13,506 nucleotides of DNA from Candidatus Hydrogenedentota bacterium (GTDB lineage Bacteria; Hydrogenedentota; Hydrogenedentia; Hydrogenedentales; SLHB01). Positions 1 to 6,274 of the stretch are shown here, one piece after another; within the stretch, counting starts at the first letter, position 1, and each line of letters begins with the position of its first letter. The notes beneath the pieces are model-generated. The model had not been told where the DNA came from, searched no databases, and worked only from the letters and a program-made list of their open reading frames with translations. The position numbers and the translations under genes were made by a program. The stretch spans positions 1 to 13,506 of the forward strand of contig DUZM01000061.1 of assembly GCA_013349485.1 (NCBI GenBank). The letters run 5' to 3'.

Positions 1-720
1 GATCCGCCGCCGCCGTGGCACAAAATGTACCCCCAGCGCGCCTTGACCTTACCCGAAGGGTGGCGTCTGCCCATTTCCGAACAAGACCTCCGGCAGAACA
101 ACTCCTTCGACTTCCGCGCTATGACAGAATCGCGATTCCGCCGCGTTCTTTCACACTACTACGCAAACATCAGCCTCGTGGATAAACAGGTCGGCCGAAT
201 CCTCGCAACGTTGTCGTCCCGCAGCCTCACGAACAACCTCATCGTCTACACGGCCGACCACGGTGACTACATGGGGCAACATGGACTCATCCTCAAGGGC
301 GGCCAGTTGTACGATTCCGTGCTTCGCGTGCCCCTCGTCATAGCGGGCCTCGCACGCCAAGGCCGCGGCCAGGTCGACCCAACGCCGGTCGAGCTGGCCG
401 ACCTCATGCCCACGTTTCTCGAAGCCGCAACGATCCGGATTCCCAAACGGGTCGAAGGCAAAAGCCTCGTCGGGCTGCTGTGCCATCGAGGTTCGGGACG
501 CCGCGCGGCTTTCGCCGAAGGACCCCACGGCGCCGTAGTCGTCAGGACGGCCGGAAACAAGCTGGTAGAAAGCCCCGATCAGGAGTTTCGGGCTCTATAC
601 GATCTCAACAAAGATCCCCACGAATTCCGGAACCTGTATGGCACACGCCGCGCGGAACGCGTGCAAGCACAACTCACGGAACTGCTCCAGAAGCGTTACA
701 AACGGGGCGGCAAACAATGA
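1..720 (+). CDS. Sulfatase (alkaline-phosphatase superfamily), C-terminal part, cut by window edge
   Basis: The reading frame is open from base 1, so the gene starts upstream. About 239 residues are visible, roughly half of a usual 450-550-residue sulfatase. The fragment begins with a proline-rich stretch ending PPPPWHKM, as found before the C-terminal half of arylsulfatase/choline-sulfatase-like enzymes. It then has the metal-binding signature TADHGDYMGQHG (Asp86 and His87 of the visible part), a nearby Lys99, and the LYDSVLRVPLVIAG segment, all typical of the family. These enzymes hydrolyse sulfate esters, often on polysaccharides, and are usually exported. The catalytic Cys/Ser that becomes formylglycine lies in the missing N-terminal half, so activity and substrate cannot be judged. 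The stop overlaps the ATG of the next gene (ATGA at 717-720), which suggests an operon with translational coupling. The superfamily assignment is secure; the substrate is unknown. Confidence 0.9.
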   Translation, partial: DPPPPWHKMYPQRALTLPEGWRLPISEQDLRQNNSFDFRAMTESRFRRVLSHYYANISLVDKQVGRILATLSSRSLTNNLIVYTADHGDYMGQHGLILKGGQLYDSVLRVPLVIAGLARQGRGQVDPTPVELADLMPTFLEAATIRIPKRVEGKSLVGLLCHRGSGRRAAFAEGPHGAVVVRTAGNKLVESPDQEFRALYDLNKDPHEFRNLYGTRRAERVQAQLTELLQKRYKRGGKQ

Positions 721-1027
721 AAAACTTGTTGGTCAGGCTGGCTATTGTGTTGGCGTTGGCGCTCGCGTTCGGCTGTGCGCCGAAACGCGAACAGGCGCCT
801 CAGGCCAGCGGCGCGCCGACGACAGGACAGAAAACGACATAACGGCAAAACAGATCCTCGAGAGCAAATGCACCGTGTGCCACGGCCTCCGGCGGGTCGT
901 CGAGTTCGACGGCCATGAACCGTGGAAGGAAGTCGTTGCCGAAATGATCGGAAAAGGAGCCAATCTTTCCACAGCCGGCAGCGAAACCGTCGTCGACTAT
1001 CTCGAAAAAACCTATCCTGCACACTAG
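717..1027 (+). pseudogene. Small lipoprotein c-type cytochrome, split by a frameshift
   Basis: ATG at 717 opens a 41-codon frame with a lipoprotein signal peptide: MKNLLVR, a hydrophobic Leu/Ala core and AFGC, with Cys20 as the likely lipidated residue. It stops at TAA 840-842 after a short Ala/Thr/Gln linker. The continuation lies in the -1 frame, from about 833 to the TAG at 1025-1027. It contains a haem-attachment motif CTVCH (bases 869-883), a later EMIGKGA whose Met (944-946) could be the axial ligand, and a C-terminal VVDYLEKTYP typical of small class I cytochromes. Adding one base near the AAAA run at 831-834 would join both parts into a roughly 103-residue periplasmic haem lipoprotein. 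The second frame has no credible start codon between the TAA and the haem motif. It could be a genuine pseudogene, a sequencing or assembly deletion, or recoding. It overlaps the sulfatase gene and is probably co-transcribed with it. Confidence 0.75.
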
Positions 1028-1047
1028 GCCGGCTCCTTTGTGCCGGC
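1028..1047. terminator. Possible bidirectional terminator hairpin between convergent genes
   Basis: GCCGGC at 1028-1033 and GCCGGC at 1042-1047 form a 6-bp all-GC stem around an 8-nt loop. The hairpin starts right after the cytochrome stop and lies 12 bases before the stop of the opposing hydrolase gene. No T-run follows on either strand, so this is a structure-only call. Confidence 0.35.
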
Positions 1048-1058
1048 GATAGGCCGGA

Positions 1059-2567
1059 CTACGCGCCCAGTGCGAGCAGAAGCCTTTCTCGAACCCGGCA
1101 CAATTCCCCGACGCTAGTCCGGTGTCCAAACGGCTTTCGACGCCCTTTGCGGTACACTCTGGCAAGGTGCTTGGCGTGCGCCCTACTCGTACTTGCGTAG
1201 TCGAGCAGCCCCGTCACCGCGTCTAGTTTTTCCAGGCGCGGATAGTTCAGGCGGTTCGCCGGGGCGCCGTCCGCCAGCATGGGCACGTTCGCAAGCTCGC
1301 CCATGTAGCGCTGGAGCACGCGATCGAGTTTGGACGGTGTAAGCAGGTCCACCGGAAGCGGCGCCTGCTTGTAGGTCGCCACGAAACCGTCGGGCGAGCA
1401 GGCCCAGCTGTAACGGGTGTGCCCCGAGTGCGGCAACGGCGGACCTTCGTCAAAGATGGCCACGTTCCACTGCCTCGTCGGGTCCCAAGGGCGGTCGATA
1501 TTCTCCGGGCCGCCCTTGGGCATGGGCGCCTGGCCGACGATGGCGGCTCGCGTAAACTCGTGGATGCCTTCCGGAAGCGGCAATAGATGAAATCGAATAT
1601 TATCGCCGCCCACGATTTCCTCGAGTGTTCTACGCGCCTTCTCGTTCAACGTCAGCGAGGCAAAGTCGCGTTGGTAGCCCTTAGGAAATAGCTCCGGGTC
1701 GATGGGCCGCGGGAACCGGCTCGTCACCTGCGAATGCGGCACCAACATATCCCCCGTCGCCACTTGGATGAGCACCGGACACGTGATCAGATCGACAAAC
1801 GATATCGGGCTCACAAGGTACCACGCATCCGACGTCAGATCGGCGCCGAAAACGCCGTAGCAGCCGAGGACAGGGATCGAATGCATCTTCTCGTCGGCCA
1901 ATTCGCTCACGGCGCGTAGAATCGGCATCGGGCTTTCCGCTGGAGGCGTGCCAGGGTATCCGGAGACCGGTTTGTTTGCCTCGGCGTAACTCAGGCTAAA
2001 CGCCCAGTTTATGACCGGCACGTCCGCGGTGCAGGCCGCGACAGGGAAGTTCTCCGCGGCCATTGTCAACGCCATGAACCCGCCCTGGCTCGCCCCGTCC
2101 ATATGAACGCGGGCGCGATCGACAAAGGGAACCCGACGTGCCCATTGCACAATCGCCTTGTTTAAATTGACGCTGTCGCCCACCGATGTCTCGAGCGGGT
2201 ACTCCCCGTCCTCGAATCCCACGTGAACCGTCGCCACGGCCCAGCCCCGTCGGCACCATTTCCGTGCCCCCCCCAGATGTTTCTCGTAATGGCAATGGAA
2301 GAACAGGGGGACGCAGTGACCGGAAGCGAGTTCTTTCCGGCGAACAATCAGGCGCCCCTGGCCCATCTTCGGGGCGCCGTCAATGTCCAGATAGGGGACA
2401 TTGACCGTCCAGTAAACTAGATCGCCGTCCGTGCCGCTAGTGGCCACCGTCACCGCGCCCTCGAAACCGGATTCACTGCAGAGCATATCGAGTACTTCAA
2501 CGTCGCTTTCGGCTGCGGCCAACGCGGCCACCACAGCGATCAGCAAGATCAGCGTCCTTCCCAACAT
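1059..2567 (-). CDS. Secreted alpha/beta hydrolase (esterase/peptidase-like)
   Basis: A 502-residue protein when read from ATG 2567. This start is preferred over an upstream ATG at 2624 because GAGGGAG lies just upstream and the protein then begins with a clean signal peptide (MLGRTLILLIAVVAALAAAES, probable cleavage near residues 18-20). The alpha/beta-hydrolase fold is indicated by the nucleophile elbow MDGASQGG (Ser160), an acid in VATGDMLVP (Asp273) and a histidine in PEGIHEF (His336), in the canonical order. An HCHY motif after the strand VPLFF (residues 86-94) fits the oxyanion-hole region. Around 120 C-terminal residues follow the fold with no domain I recognise. The protein probably acts on an ester or peptide in the periplasm; acetyl-xylan esterase or S9-peptidase-like enzymes are the nearest superfamily matches. 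The substrate is unknown. The last 40 or so residues are Arg-rich and look poorly conserved. The gene is divergent from the beta-helix gene. Confidence 0.75.
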   Translation of the reverse strand: MLGRTLILLIAVVAALAAAESDVEVLDMLCSESGFEGAVTVATSGTDGDLVYWTVNVPYLDIDGAPKMGQGRLIVRRKELASGHCVPLFFHCHYEKHLGGARKWCRRGWAVATVHVGFEDGEYPLETSVGDSVNLNKAIVQWARRVPFVDRARVHMDGASQGGFMALTMAAENFPVAACTADVPVINWAFSLSYAEANKPVSGYPGTPPAESPMPILRAVSELADEKMHSIPVLGCYGVFGADLTSDAWYLVSPISFVDLITCPVLIQVATGDMLVPHSQVTSRFPRPIDPELFPKGYQRDFASLTLNEKARRTLEEIVGGDNIRFHLLPLPEGIHEFTRAAIVGQAPMPKGGPENIDRPWDPTRQWNVAIFDEGPPLPHSGHTRYSWACSPDGFVATYKQAPLPVDLLTPSKLDRVLQRYMGELANVPMLADGAPANRLNYPRLEKLDAVTGLLDYASTSRAHAKHLARVYRKGRRKPFGHRTSVGELCRVRERLLLALGA

Positions 2568-2701
2568 AACTCCCTCGCTTTCTGCGCGGCAGAGGCGGAT
2601 ATGCCTGCCGTCTTTCGTCGCCATGCGGCTGTGCCCGCCCCCGGCACCACCGGGGCGAGCCCGCGCCGATGTCCGCCGTCAGCGGCGATTTCGTGCTCGA
2701 A

Positions 2702-2730
2702 TGTACTTCGGGGTGCCTAAAGGGTACAAT
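2702..2730 (+). promoter_or_regulatory. Weak candidate promoter for the beta-helix gene
   Basis: TGTACT (2702-2707), a 17-base spacer, then TACAAT (2725-2730). The -10 is close to consensus and the -35 is poor. On the opposite strand the same bases give TTGTAC-N18-TACATT, so this segment could serve both divergent genes. It lies in the 267-bp divergent intergenic region, where no gene is seen. Confidence 0.3.
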
Positions 2731-2772
2731 GGCGCCGGGCCGAACTGCAAAATCAGGGGCAATCGACACTGT

Positions 2773-2825
2773 TCCTGTATCCGGTTTGCCTTCGGCCGAA
2801 AAGGGGGATTTTCTCGAATACAGGA
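2773..2825 (+). promoter_or_regulatory. Leader inverted repeat overlapping the Shine-Dalgarno of the beta-helix gene
   Basis: TCCTGTAT at 2773-2780 is perfectly complementary to ATACAGGA at 2818-2825, and the second arm contains most of the AGGAGA ribosome binding site of the ATG at 2835. A 10-bp perfect palindrome, TTCGGCCGAA (2791-2800), sits in the loop. If the RNA folds this way, ribosome access would be reduced. This suggests translational control, but no known riboswitch core is recognised. Confidence 0.4.
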
Positions 2826-2834
2826 GACGGGGTC

Positions 2835-4121
2835 ATGAAATTTCGAATTCTTGCGCTGGTTGGGATCTCAGCATTTGTATTGGGTTGTGCCCGGTTCATT
2901 CAGGCGGCCGGTCTTGCGCCGGCACGCAACGAGAACGGCGTCTACCACGTACAAGACTTCGGCGCGTCCGGTGACGGCGAAGCCGATGATACGGCGGCTT
3001 TCCAGGCGGCGCTTGACAAGGCCGGCGCCAAGGGCGGTGGCGTGGTCAAAGCGGGCGTAGGCCAATTCCGGATGAAGGGGCATCTGGTGTTCCCGTCTAA
3101 CGTGACGCTCGAGGGCATCTGGCGCGCGCCGGCCCGGGGCGTCCCATTCTCCGGGGGCACGGTGCTCATGCCGACGGAAGGCAAAGGCGAGCCAGAGGGT
3201 ACGCCCTTTATCAAACTGAATACAACATCCACGCTGAAAGGTGTCACCATCTTCTATCCCGAGCAGGTCAGGGAGAACCCGCCGCATGCCTACCCGTGGA
3301 CGGTTCAGGGCGAGGGCGACAACTGCTCGATCGTGAATGTGACAATGGTCAATCCGTATCAGGCGGTCGATTTCGGCTCGCTGTTTTGCGGCAGGCACTA
3401 CATTAACGGACTTTACGCGCAGGCCCTCTACCGAGGACTCTTCATTGACCAGTGCTACGACGTCGGCCGCATCGAGAACGTCCATTTCTGGCCGTTCTGG
3501 ACGGTCGCCACCTCCGGGCCGCTGTTCGATTTCACCGAGGAAAACGGCATCGCGTTCATGATTGCCCGGACGGACGGCGAGATGGGCGTTAACTTGTTTC
3601 AGATTTTCTACAACATCGGATTCTACTTCACGGATAAAGGCCACGGTGGCGGATCCGGCATGTACACAAACGTGTACTCCGATGTATCGCCGCTCGCCAT
3701 GAAAGTCGACGCAACCCACGGCCACGCGCCGGTCACAATCGTCAACGGCAGTTTCATGACCGCCGTCGACGTGGCGCCCAAGAAGCAGTGTTTGGTCAAC
3801 TTCGTGGCCACCGGATTCTGGTCGATTAAGGACACGCGATACCACGCAAAACTCGAAGGGCCGGCCCAAGTAACGTTTGACGCATGCAGTTTCTACGACT
3901 GGGATCGCGTGAAAGAGGGGCACGCGGCGATCGAGTCCAATTGCGAATCCATCATCGTGTCCGACAGCCAATTCATTATGAAGCGGCCCGGCCTCAAGGT
4001 GCGGCTCGGCAAGGACACCAAATCGGCCATCATCGCGTCGAACCGGATGCGCGGCGGCATCGCCATCGAGAACAACGCGAAAGACGCCGACGTTCAAATC
4101 GGCCTCAACACCGGCAGATAG
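2835..4121 (+). CDS. Pectate-lyase-superfamily (right-handed beta-helix) lipoprotein
   Basis: A 428-residue protein starting at ATG 2835, with AGGAGA eight bases upstream. It begins with a signal peptide and lipobox (SAFVLGC, Cys18), so it is probably membrane-anchored; simple cleavage after FIQAA is an alternative. Residues 37-60 (VYHVQDFGASGDGEADDTAAF) are the classic start of the Pectate_lyase_3/GH28-GH55-like beta-helix fold. VVKAGVGQFRMKGHLVFPSNVT-like strands and many repeated short beta segments (VTIFYP, SIVNVTMVNP, RIENVHFWP, VTIVNGSF, IIVSDSQF, AIIASNRM) follow, as expected for coils of a helix. Members bind or cleave polysaccharides, but many are non-catalytic, and I cannot point to catalytic carboxylates with confidence. 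With a sulfatase and a hydrolase nearby, a role in polysaccharide handling is plausible. The fold is well supported; enzyme activity is inferred. Confidence 0.85.
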   Translation: MKFRILALVGISAFVLGCARFIQAAGLAPARNENGVYHVQDFGASGDGEADDTAAFQAALDKAGAKGGGVVKAGVGQFRMKGHLVFPSNVTLEGIWRAPARGVPFSGGTVLMPTEGKGEPEGTPFIKLNTTSTLKGVTIFYPEQVRENPPHAYPWTVQGEGDNCSIVNVTMVNPYQAVDFGSLFCGRHYINGLYAQALYRGLFIDQCYDVGRIENVHFWPFWTVATSGPLFDFTEENGIAFMIARTDGEMGVNLFQIFYNIGFYFTDKGHGGGSGMYTNVYSDVSPLAMKVDATHGHAPVTIVNGSFMTAVDVAPKKQCLVNFVATGFWSIKDTRYHAKLEGPAQVTFDACSFYDWDRVKEGHAAIESNCESIIVSDSQFIMKRPGLKVRLGKDTKSAIIASNRMRGGIAIENNAKDADVQIGLNTGR

Positions 4122-4153
4122 AGGGTGCCGCGGCCGGAAGACTGGCGCCAGAT

Positions 4154-4182
4154 TTGAACCCGGCCGTTGGCTTGGATATGAT
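4154..4182 (+). promoter_or_regulatory. Candidate sigma70-type promoter of folD
   Basis: TTGAAC (4154-4159), an exact 17-base spacer, then TATGAT (4177-4182; five of six consensus bases). It lies between the beta-helix stop and folD, giving a leader of about 60 nt. This suggests folD is transcribed on its own rather than only by read-through. Confidence 0.55.
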
Positions 4183-4249
4183 GCGGCCTGCGTGGAGGGA
4201 CGCGGTTCCCGTTACTGGGGTATTTCTCTTGACAAGGAGACTTCGAGAC

Positions 4250-5134
4250 ATGGCCAAAAAACCGAGAATCATCGATGGCAAGAAAGTGGCAAATCGAATG
4301 CGGGCGGAGATGATAGGCGAAGTGGCGGCGCTAGCGAAACGCAAGATAACGCCCGGACTCGCGGTGATATTGGTTGGCGACAACCCGGCCAGCCAAGTCT
4401 ACGTTCGTATGAAGGGAAAGGCGTGCGCCGAAGTCGGGGTCAACTCGTTCGAACACCGGTTGCCCAAGACTTGCACGGAACGGCGCCTGCTTAACTTGAT
4501 AGCGAAACTCAACGCCGACAAGCGCGTTCACGGCATACTCGTCCAGCTTCCCTTGCCCAAGCAGATCAACGAACAGAAAGTGCTTAACGCCGTCGATCCC
4601 GACAAAGACGTCGATGGGTTTCATCCCGTAAACGTCGGCAAAATGCTCAACGGCGAAGACGCGTTCGTGCCCTGTACGCCCCACGGGTGCCAGGAGCTGT
4701 TGCTGCGTTACGGTTACGACCCCGCAGGCAAACACGTGGTCATCGTCGGCCGCTCGAATATCGTCGGGAAGCCCCTGGCCGCCATGCTCATGCAGAAGGC
4801 GGCCGGCGCAAACGCCACCGTAACCATCTGCCACTCGAGAACCAAGAATCTGCCGTCTATCACCAAGCAAGCCGATATCCTGATCGCGGCCATAGGCGTT
4901 CCCGAGTTCGTCAAGGCCCGAATGGTCAAAGAGGGCGCCGTCGTCATCGACGTCGGCGTCAACCGCATCGAGGACAAGTCGAAGAAATCCGGCTATCGCC
5001 TGGTAGGCGACGTCGATTTCAACGGCGTGTCCAAAAAAGTCAAAGCGATCACGCCGGTGCCGGGCGGCGTCGGCCCGATGACTATTACCATGCTGCTCAA
5101 GAACACCATCGAGGCCGCCAAACGAAAGAAGTAA
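4250..5134 (+). CDS. folD: Bifunctional methylenetetrahydrofolate dehydrogenase/cyclohydrolase FolD
   Basis: A 294-residue protein from ATG 4250, with AAGGAGA nine bases upstream. The length matches bacterial FolD (about 280-300). FolD oxidises 5,10-methylene-THF with NADP and hydrolyses the methenyl product to 10-formyl-THF in the cytoplasm, feeding purine and formyl-Met synthesis. The catalytic-domain signature SQVYVRMKGKACAEVGV holds the Tyr51 and Lys55 that match the E. coli Tyr50/Lys54 pair. Gln99 (ILVQLPLP) and Asp122 (DKDVDGFHP) also match. The nucleotide-binding domain shows VVIVGRSNIVGKPLA, and the C-terminal signature ITPVPGGVGPMT is intact. PCTPHG is a small variant of the usual PCTPxG. 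It has its own candidate promoter and is followed by a long palindrome. No sign of damage. Confidence 0.98.
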   Translation: MAKKPRIIDGKKVANRMRAEMIGEVAALAKRKITPGLAVILVGDNPASQVYVRMKGKACAEVGVNSFEHRLPKTCTERRLLNLIAKLNADKRVHGILVQLPLPKQINEQKVLNAVDPDKDVDGFHPVNVGKMLNGEDAFVPCTPHGCQELLLRYGYDPAGKHVVIVGRSNIVGKPLAAMLMQKAAGANATVTICHSRTKNLPSITKQADILIAAIGVPEFVKARMVKEGAVVIDVGVNRIEDKSKKSGYRLVGDVDFNGVSKKVKAITPVPGGVGPMTITMLLKNTIEAAKRKK

Positions 5135-5149
5135 GGACAACAACGCGCC

Positions 5150-5263
5150 CGAATGCCGTAATCGGGTAGGCATGAGCGAAAAGCCGGGACTGACCCAAGC
5201 GAAGCGAGTCCCCGAGCGCAGACGGGTCTGTCCCTGCTTCTTCCCGGCGATTACGGGAATGCG
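5150..5263. repeat. Long imperfect palindrome (REP/MITE-like) between convergent genes
   Basis: Two nested inverted-repeat pairs with the same centre. The outer pair is CCGTAATCG (5156-5164) with CGATTACGG (5248-5256), 9 bp perfect. The inner pair is GGGACTGACCC (5186-5196) with GGGTCTGTCCC (5224-5234), 10 of 11 bases, extended outward by GAAAAGC/GCTTCTTC to nearly 19 bp. The left arm carries about 7 extra bases. The whole would fold into a hairpin of about 110 nt with a 27-nt loop. It follows folD and faces the HEAT-repeat gene stop at 5282, so it could act as a bidirectional terminator. It could equally be a dispersed palindromic repeat. A further palindrome, TCCCGGGA, is at 5269-5276. No transposase lies beside it. 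Confidence 0.6.
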
Positions 5264-5281
5264 TCCCGTCCCGGGAGAACG

Positions 5282-5605
5282 TCACTCGGTTGCGGACTCG
5301 AGCAAGTCGGCTGCGGCCCGCTCGAGCGCCGCCATGTCCCCGTCTTCGTAGCGGCGGACCAGTTCGGCGGCCTGGTCGCCTTTGATGCGCGCCAACGCCC
5401 GCAACGCCACCGAACGAAGCCCCGCGTTCTCGGTTTCGTCGCGGACAATCGTTTTCAGCGCGGGGGCGGCGTCCTCGTAACGGCCTTCCCCCAGGGCTTC
5501 GATGAGTTCGGCGCGATCCGCCATGTCCTTACGGCGCACGTCCTCGACGGCCGCGGCCACGGCCTCGGCGCCGCCGCTTCTCAGATGACGTGCAATCGCG
5601 GCCAT
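5282..5605 (-). CDS. Short HEAT-repeat-like helical protein, possibly a remnant
   Basis: A 107-residue frame from ATG 5605; the alternative start GTG 5710 would add a Gly/Thr-rich tract that looks like repeat DNA, not protein. GGAAGG lies only two bases before the ATG, so the start is weakly supported. The sequence is almost all alpha-helical and rich in Ala, Glu and Arg. Residues 29-58 (ADRAELIEALGEGRYEDAAPAL, then KTIVRDE) and 62-86 (LRSVALRALARIKGDQAAELVRR) read like HEAT/PBS-lyase-type helix pairs. Such repeats serve as protein-binding scaffolds. There is no signal peptide. Most HEAT proteins are longer, and the DNA upstream does not continue coding, so this may be the surviving C-terminal end of a larger gene. 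It is convergent with folD across the palindrome. Function unknown. Confidence 0.5.
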   Translation of the reverse strand: MAAIARHLRSGGAEAVAAAVEDVRRKDMADRAELIEALGEGRYEDAAPALKTIVRDETENAGLRSVALRALARIKGDQAAELVRRYEDGDMAALERAAADLLESATE

Positions 5606-5610
5606 GACCT

Positions 5611-5720
5611 TCCCATCACTGGGCGTCCCGTTCGTATACGTCCACCCCCGATTCCCACTTCCCACGCCCCGTCCGTGTAATTCCGTGTTCGTCCCATCCA
5701 CCCCATACACCCCTCCCTAT
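5611..5720. repeat. Degenerate short-period repeat tract (GGACG/ACACGG type)
   Basis: Read on the minus strand, this tract carries scattered copies of TGGACG/GGGACG and ACACGGA-like units separated by Gly/Thr-coding purine-rich sequence. Examples are TGGGACGAACACGGAATTAC, then ACACGGACGG, TGGACGTATACG and GGGACGCCC. It resembles the decayed minisatellite-like repeats (translating as GTNTE, WTYTNGT and similar) seen between genes in many environmental bacterial genomes. A related CACAGAC/CACAGACAC stretch occurs at about 5925-5940. Unit length and copy number are too degraded to define by eye. Confidence 0.4.
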
Positions 5721-6040
5721 CCACCGTAGTTTCTATGTCCACAACTACACCAACCACATATTCTGCGGAGGCCCGGGGCCGTTCGTCCGGTTTGGCAATC
5801 CACGGCCACTGGGGGCCTGTCGAGCCTGCGCCCCGCACGGGGCACGGTTTCGCTTCAGAGGCGGGGTGGGTGACGCCACTCGCACGAACTCTACCCGGCC
5901 GTCTGCTCCGTCGGCCAAGCCACAGACCCGCACAGACACGAAATCCGGGAATGGTCCCTTTGCTGTACCCTTGCTCAGGCGAGCAGCTCTGTCGATACTT
6001 GCCGGCTGACCGTCGATGGTGAAAAGCGCCTGCCCTGCCC

Positions 6041-6069
6041 TTGCGGTTCCCGGCCAAGTGCCGTACTAT
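6041..6069 (+). promoter_or_regulatory. Candidate promoter of the micro-gene
   Basis: TTGCGG (6041-6046), 17-base spacer, TACTAT (6064-6069). Both boxes are imperfect but the spacing is ideal. The predicted transcript would carry a leader of about 90 nt before the Shine-Dalgarno at 6154-6160. Confidence 0.35.
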
Positions 6070-6164
6070 GAAAATGCATTTCGGGCGGGGTCGGCGGCCA
6101 GTGGCGCCACGTCGGTCGATGGTGCCTGGTTGGTCGGAAGCGTCGCAGCTTTCGAGGAGGGGCC

Positions 6165-6260
6165 GTGTCGCAGGAGTAACCCAAACCCGCGCGCAAGAAG
6201 AAGTATTTCGCTACAGCGCCGCAGTCCACGTTTGGCTGGGGCGCCATTCCGAACGAGTAA
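6165..6260 (+). pseudogene. Micro-gene (~31 codons) with premature TAA at codon 5
   Basis: A strong Shine-Dalgarno, GAGGAGGGG, lies just upstream of GTG 6165. The frame reads MSQE, then TAA (6177-6179), then 26 further codons to TAA 6258-6260. The downstream part has a strikingly protein-like composition and GC-rich third positions: a basic stretch ARKKKYF and an ending STFGWGAIPNE. A single C-to-T change (CAA to TAA) at 6177 would account for the break and would give an intact 31-residue basic peptide. There is no ATG/GTG/TTG after the TAA to restart translation. It sits in front of, and convergent with, the metallophosphatase-like gene. I do not recognise a family. It could also be the decayed end of a longer gene, or chance; the combination of ribosome binding site, frame and composition argues for a real small gene, recently broken or read through. 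Confidence 0.45.
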
Positions 6261-6274
6261 CGTCGGGGCCGGAC

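Larger units (their letters stand above)
5606..6164. other. Gene-poor intergenic stretch
   Basis: No convincing protein-coding or RNA gene. Open frames here have no ribosome binding site and unlikely composition (Arg/Pro-rich). It holds the degenerate repeat tract at its left end, small GC hairpins (for example GCCCC-gcac-GGGGC near 5831-5844 and TGCTC-aggc-GAGCA at 5972-5985), and a candidate promoter at 6041-6069 for the micro-gene that follows. Confidence 0.5.

Noticed and set aside
828..842. Programmed -1 frameshift in the cytochrome gene
   Set aside because: Only an AAAA run preceded by CAG is present, not an X-XXY-YYZ slippery heptamer, and no strong downstream stem-loop was seen. Mutation or sequencing error is more likely.
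2868..4097. 409-codon open frame antisense to the beta-helix gene
   Set aside because: His/Arg/Val-rich composition typical of the complement of a GC-rich gene. No ribosome binding site and no family features, whereas the sense strand is clearly a beta-helix protein.
4331..5173. 280-codon open frame antisense to folD
   Set aside because: Shadow of folD, with Asp/Val/His-rich complement composition.
5805..5811. GCCACTG resembling part of a cobalamin riboswitch
   Set aside because: The rest of the B12 box and the helices around it are absent, and no B12-related gene follows.
5735..6022. 95-codon plus-strand frame in the gene-poor region
   Set aside because: No Shine-Dalgarno, low-complexity Arg/Pro/Gly composition, no recognisable fold.
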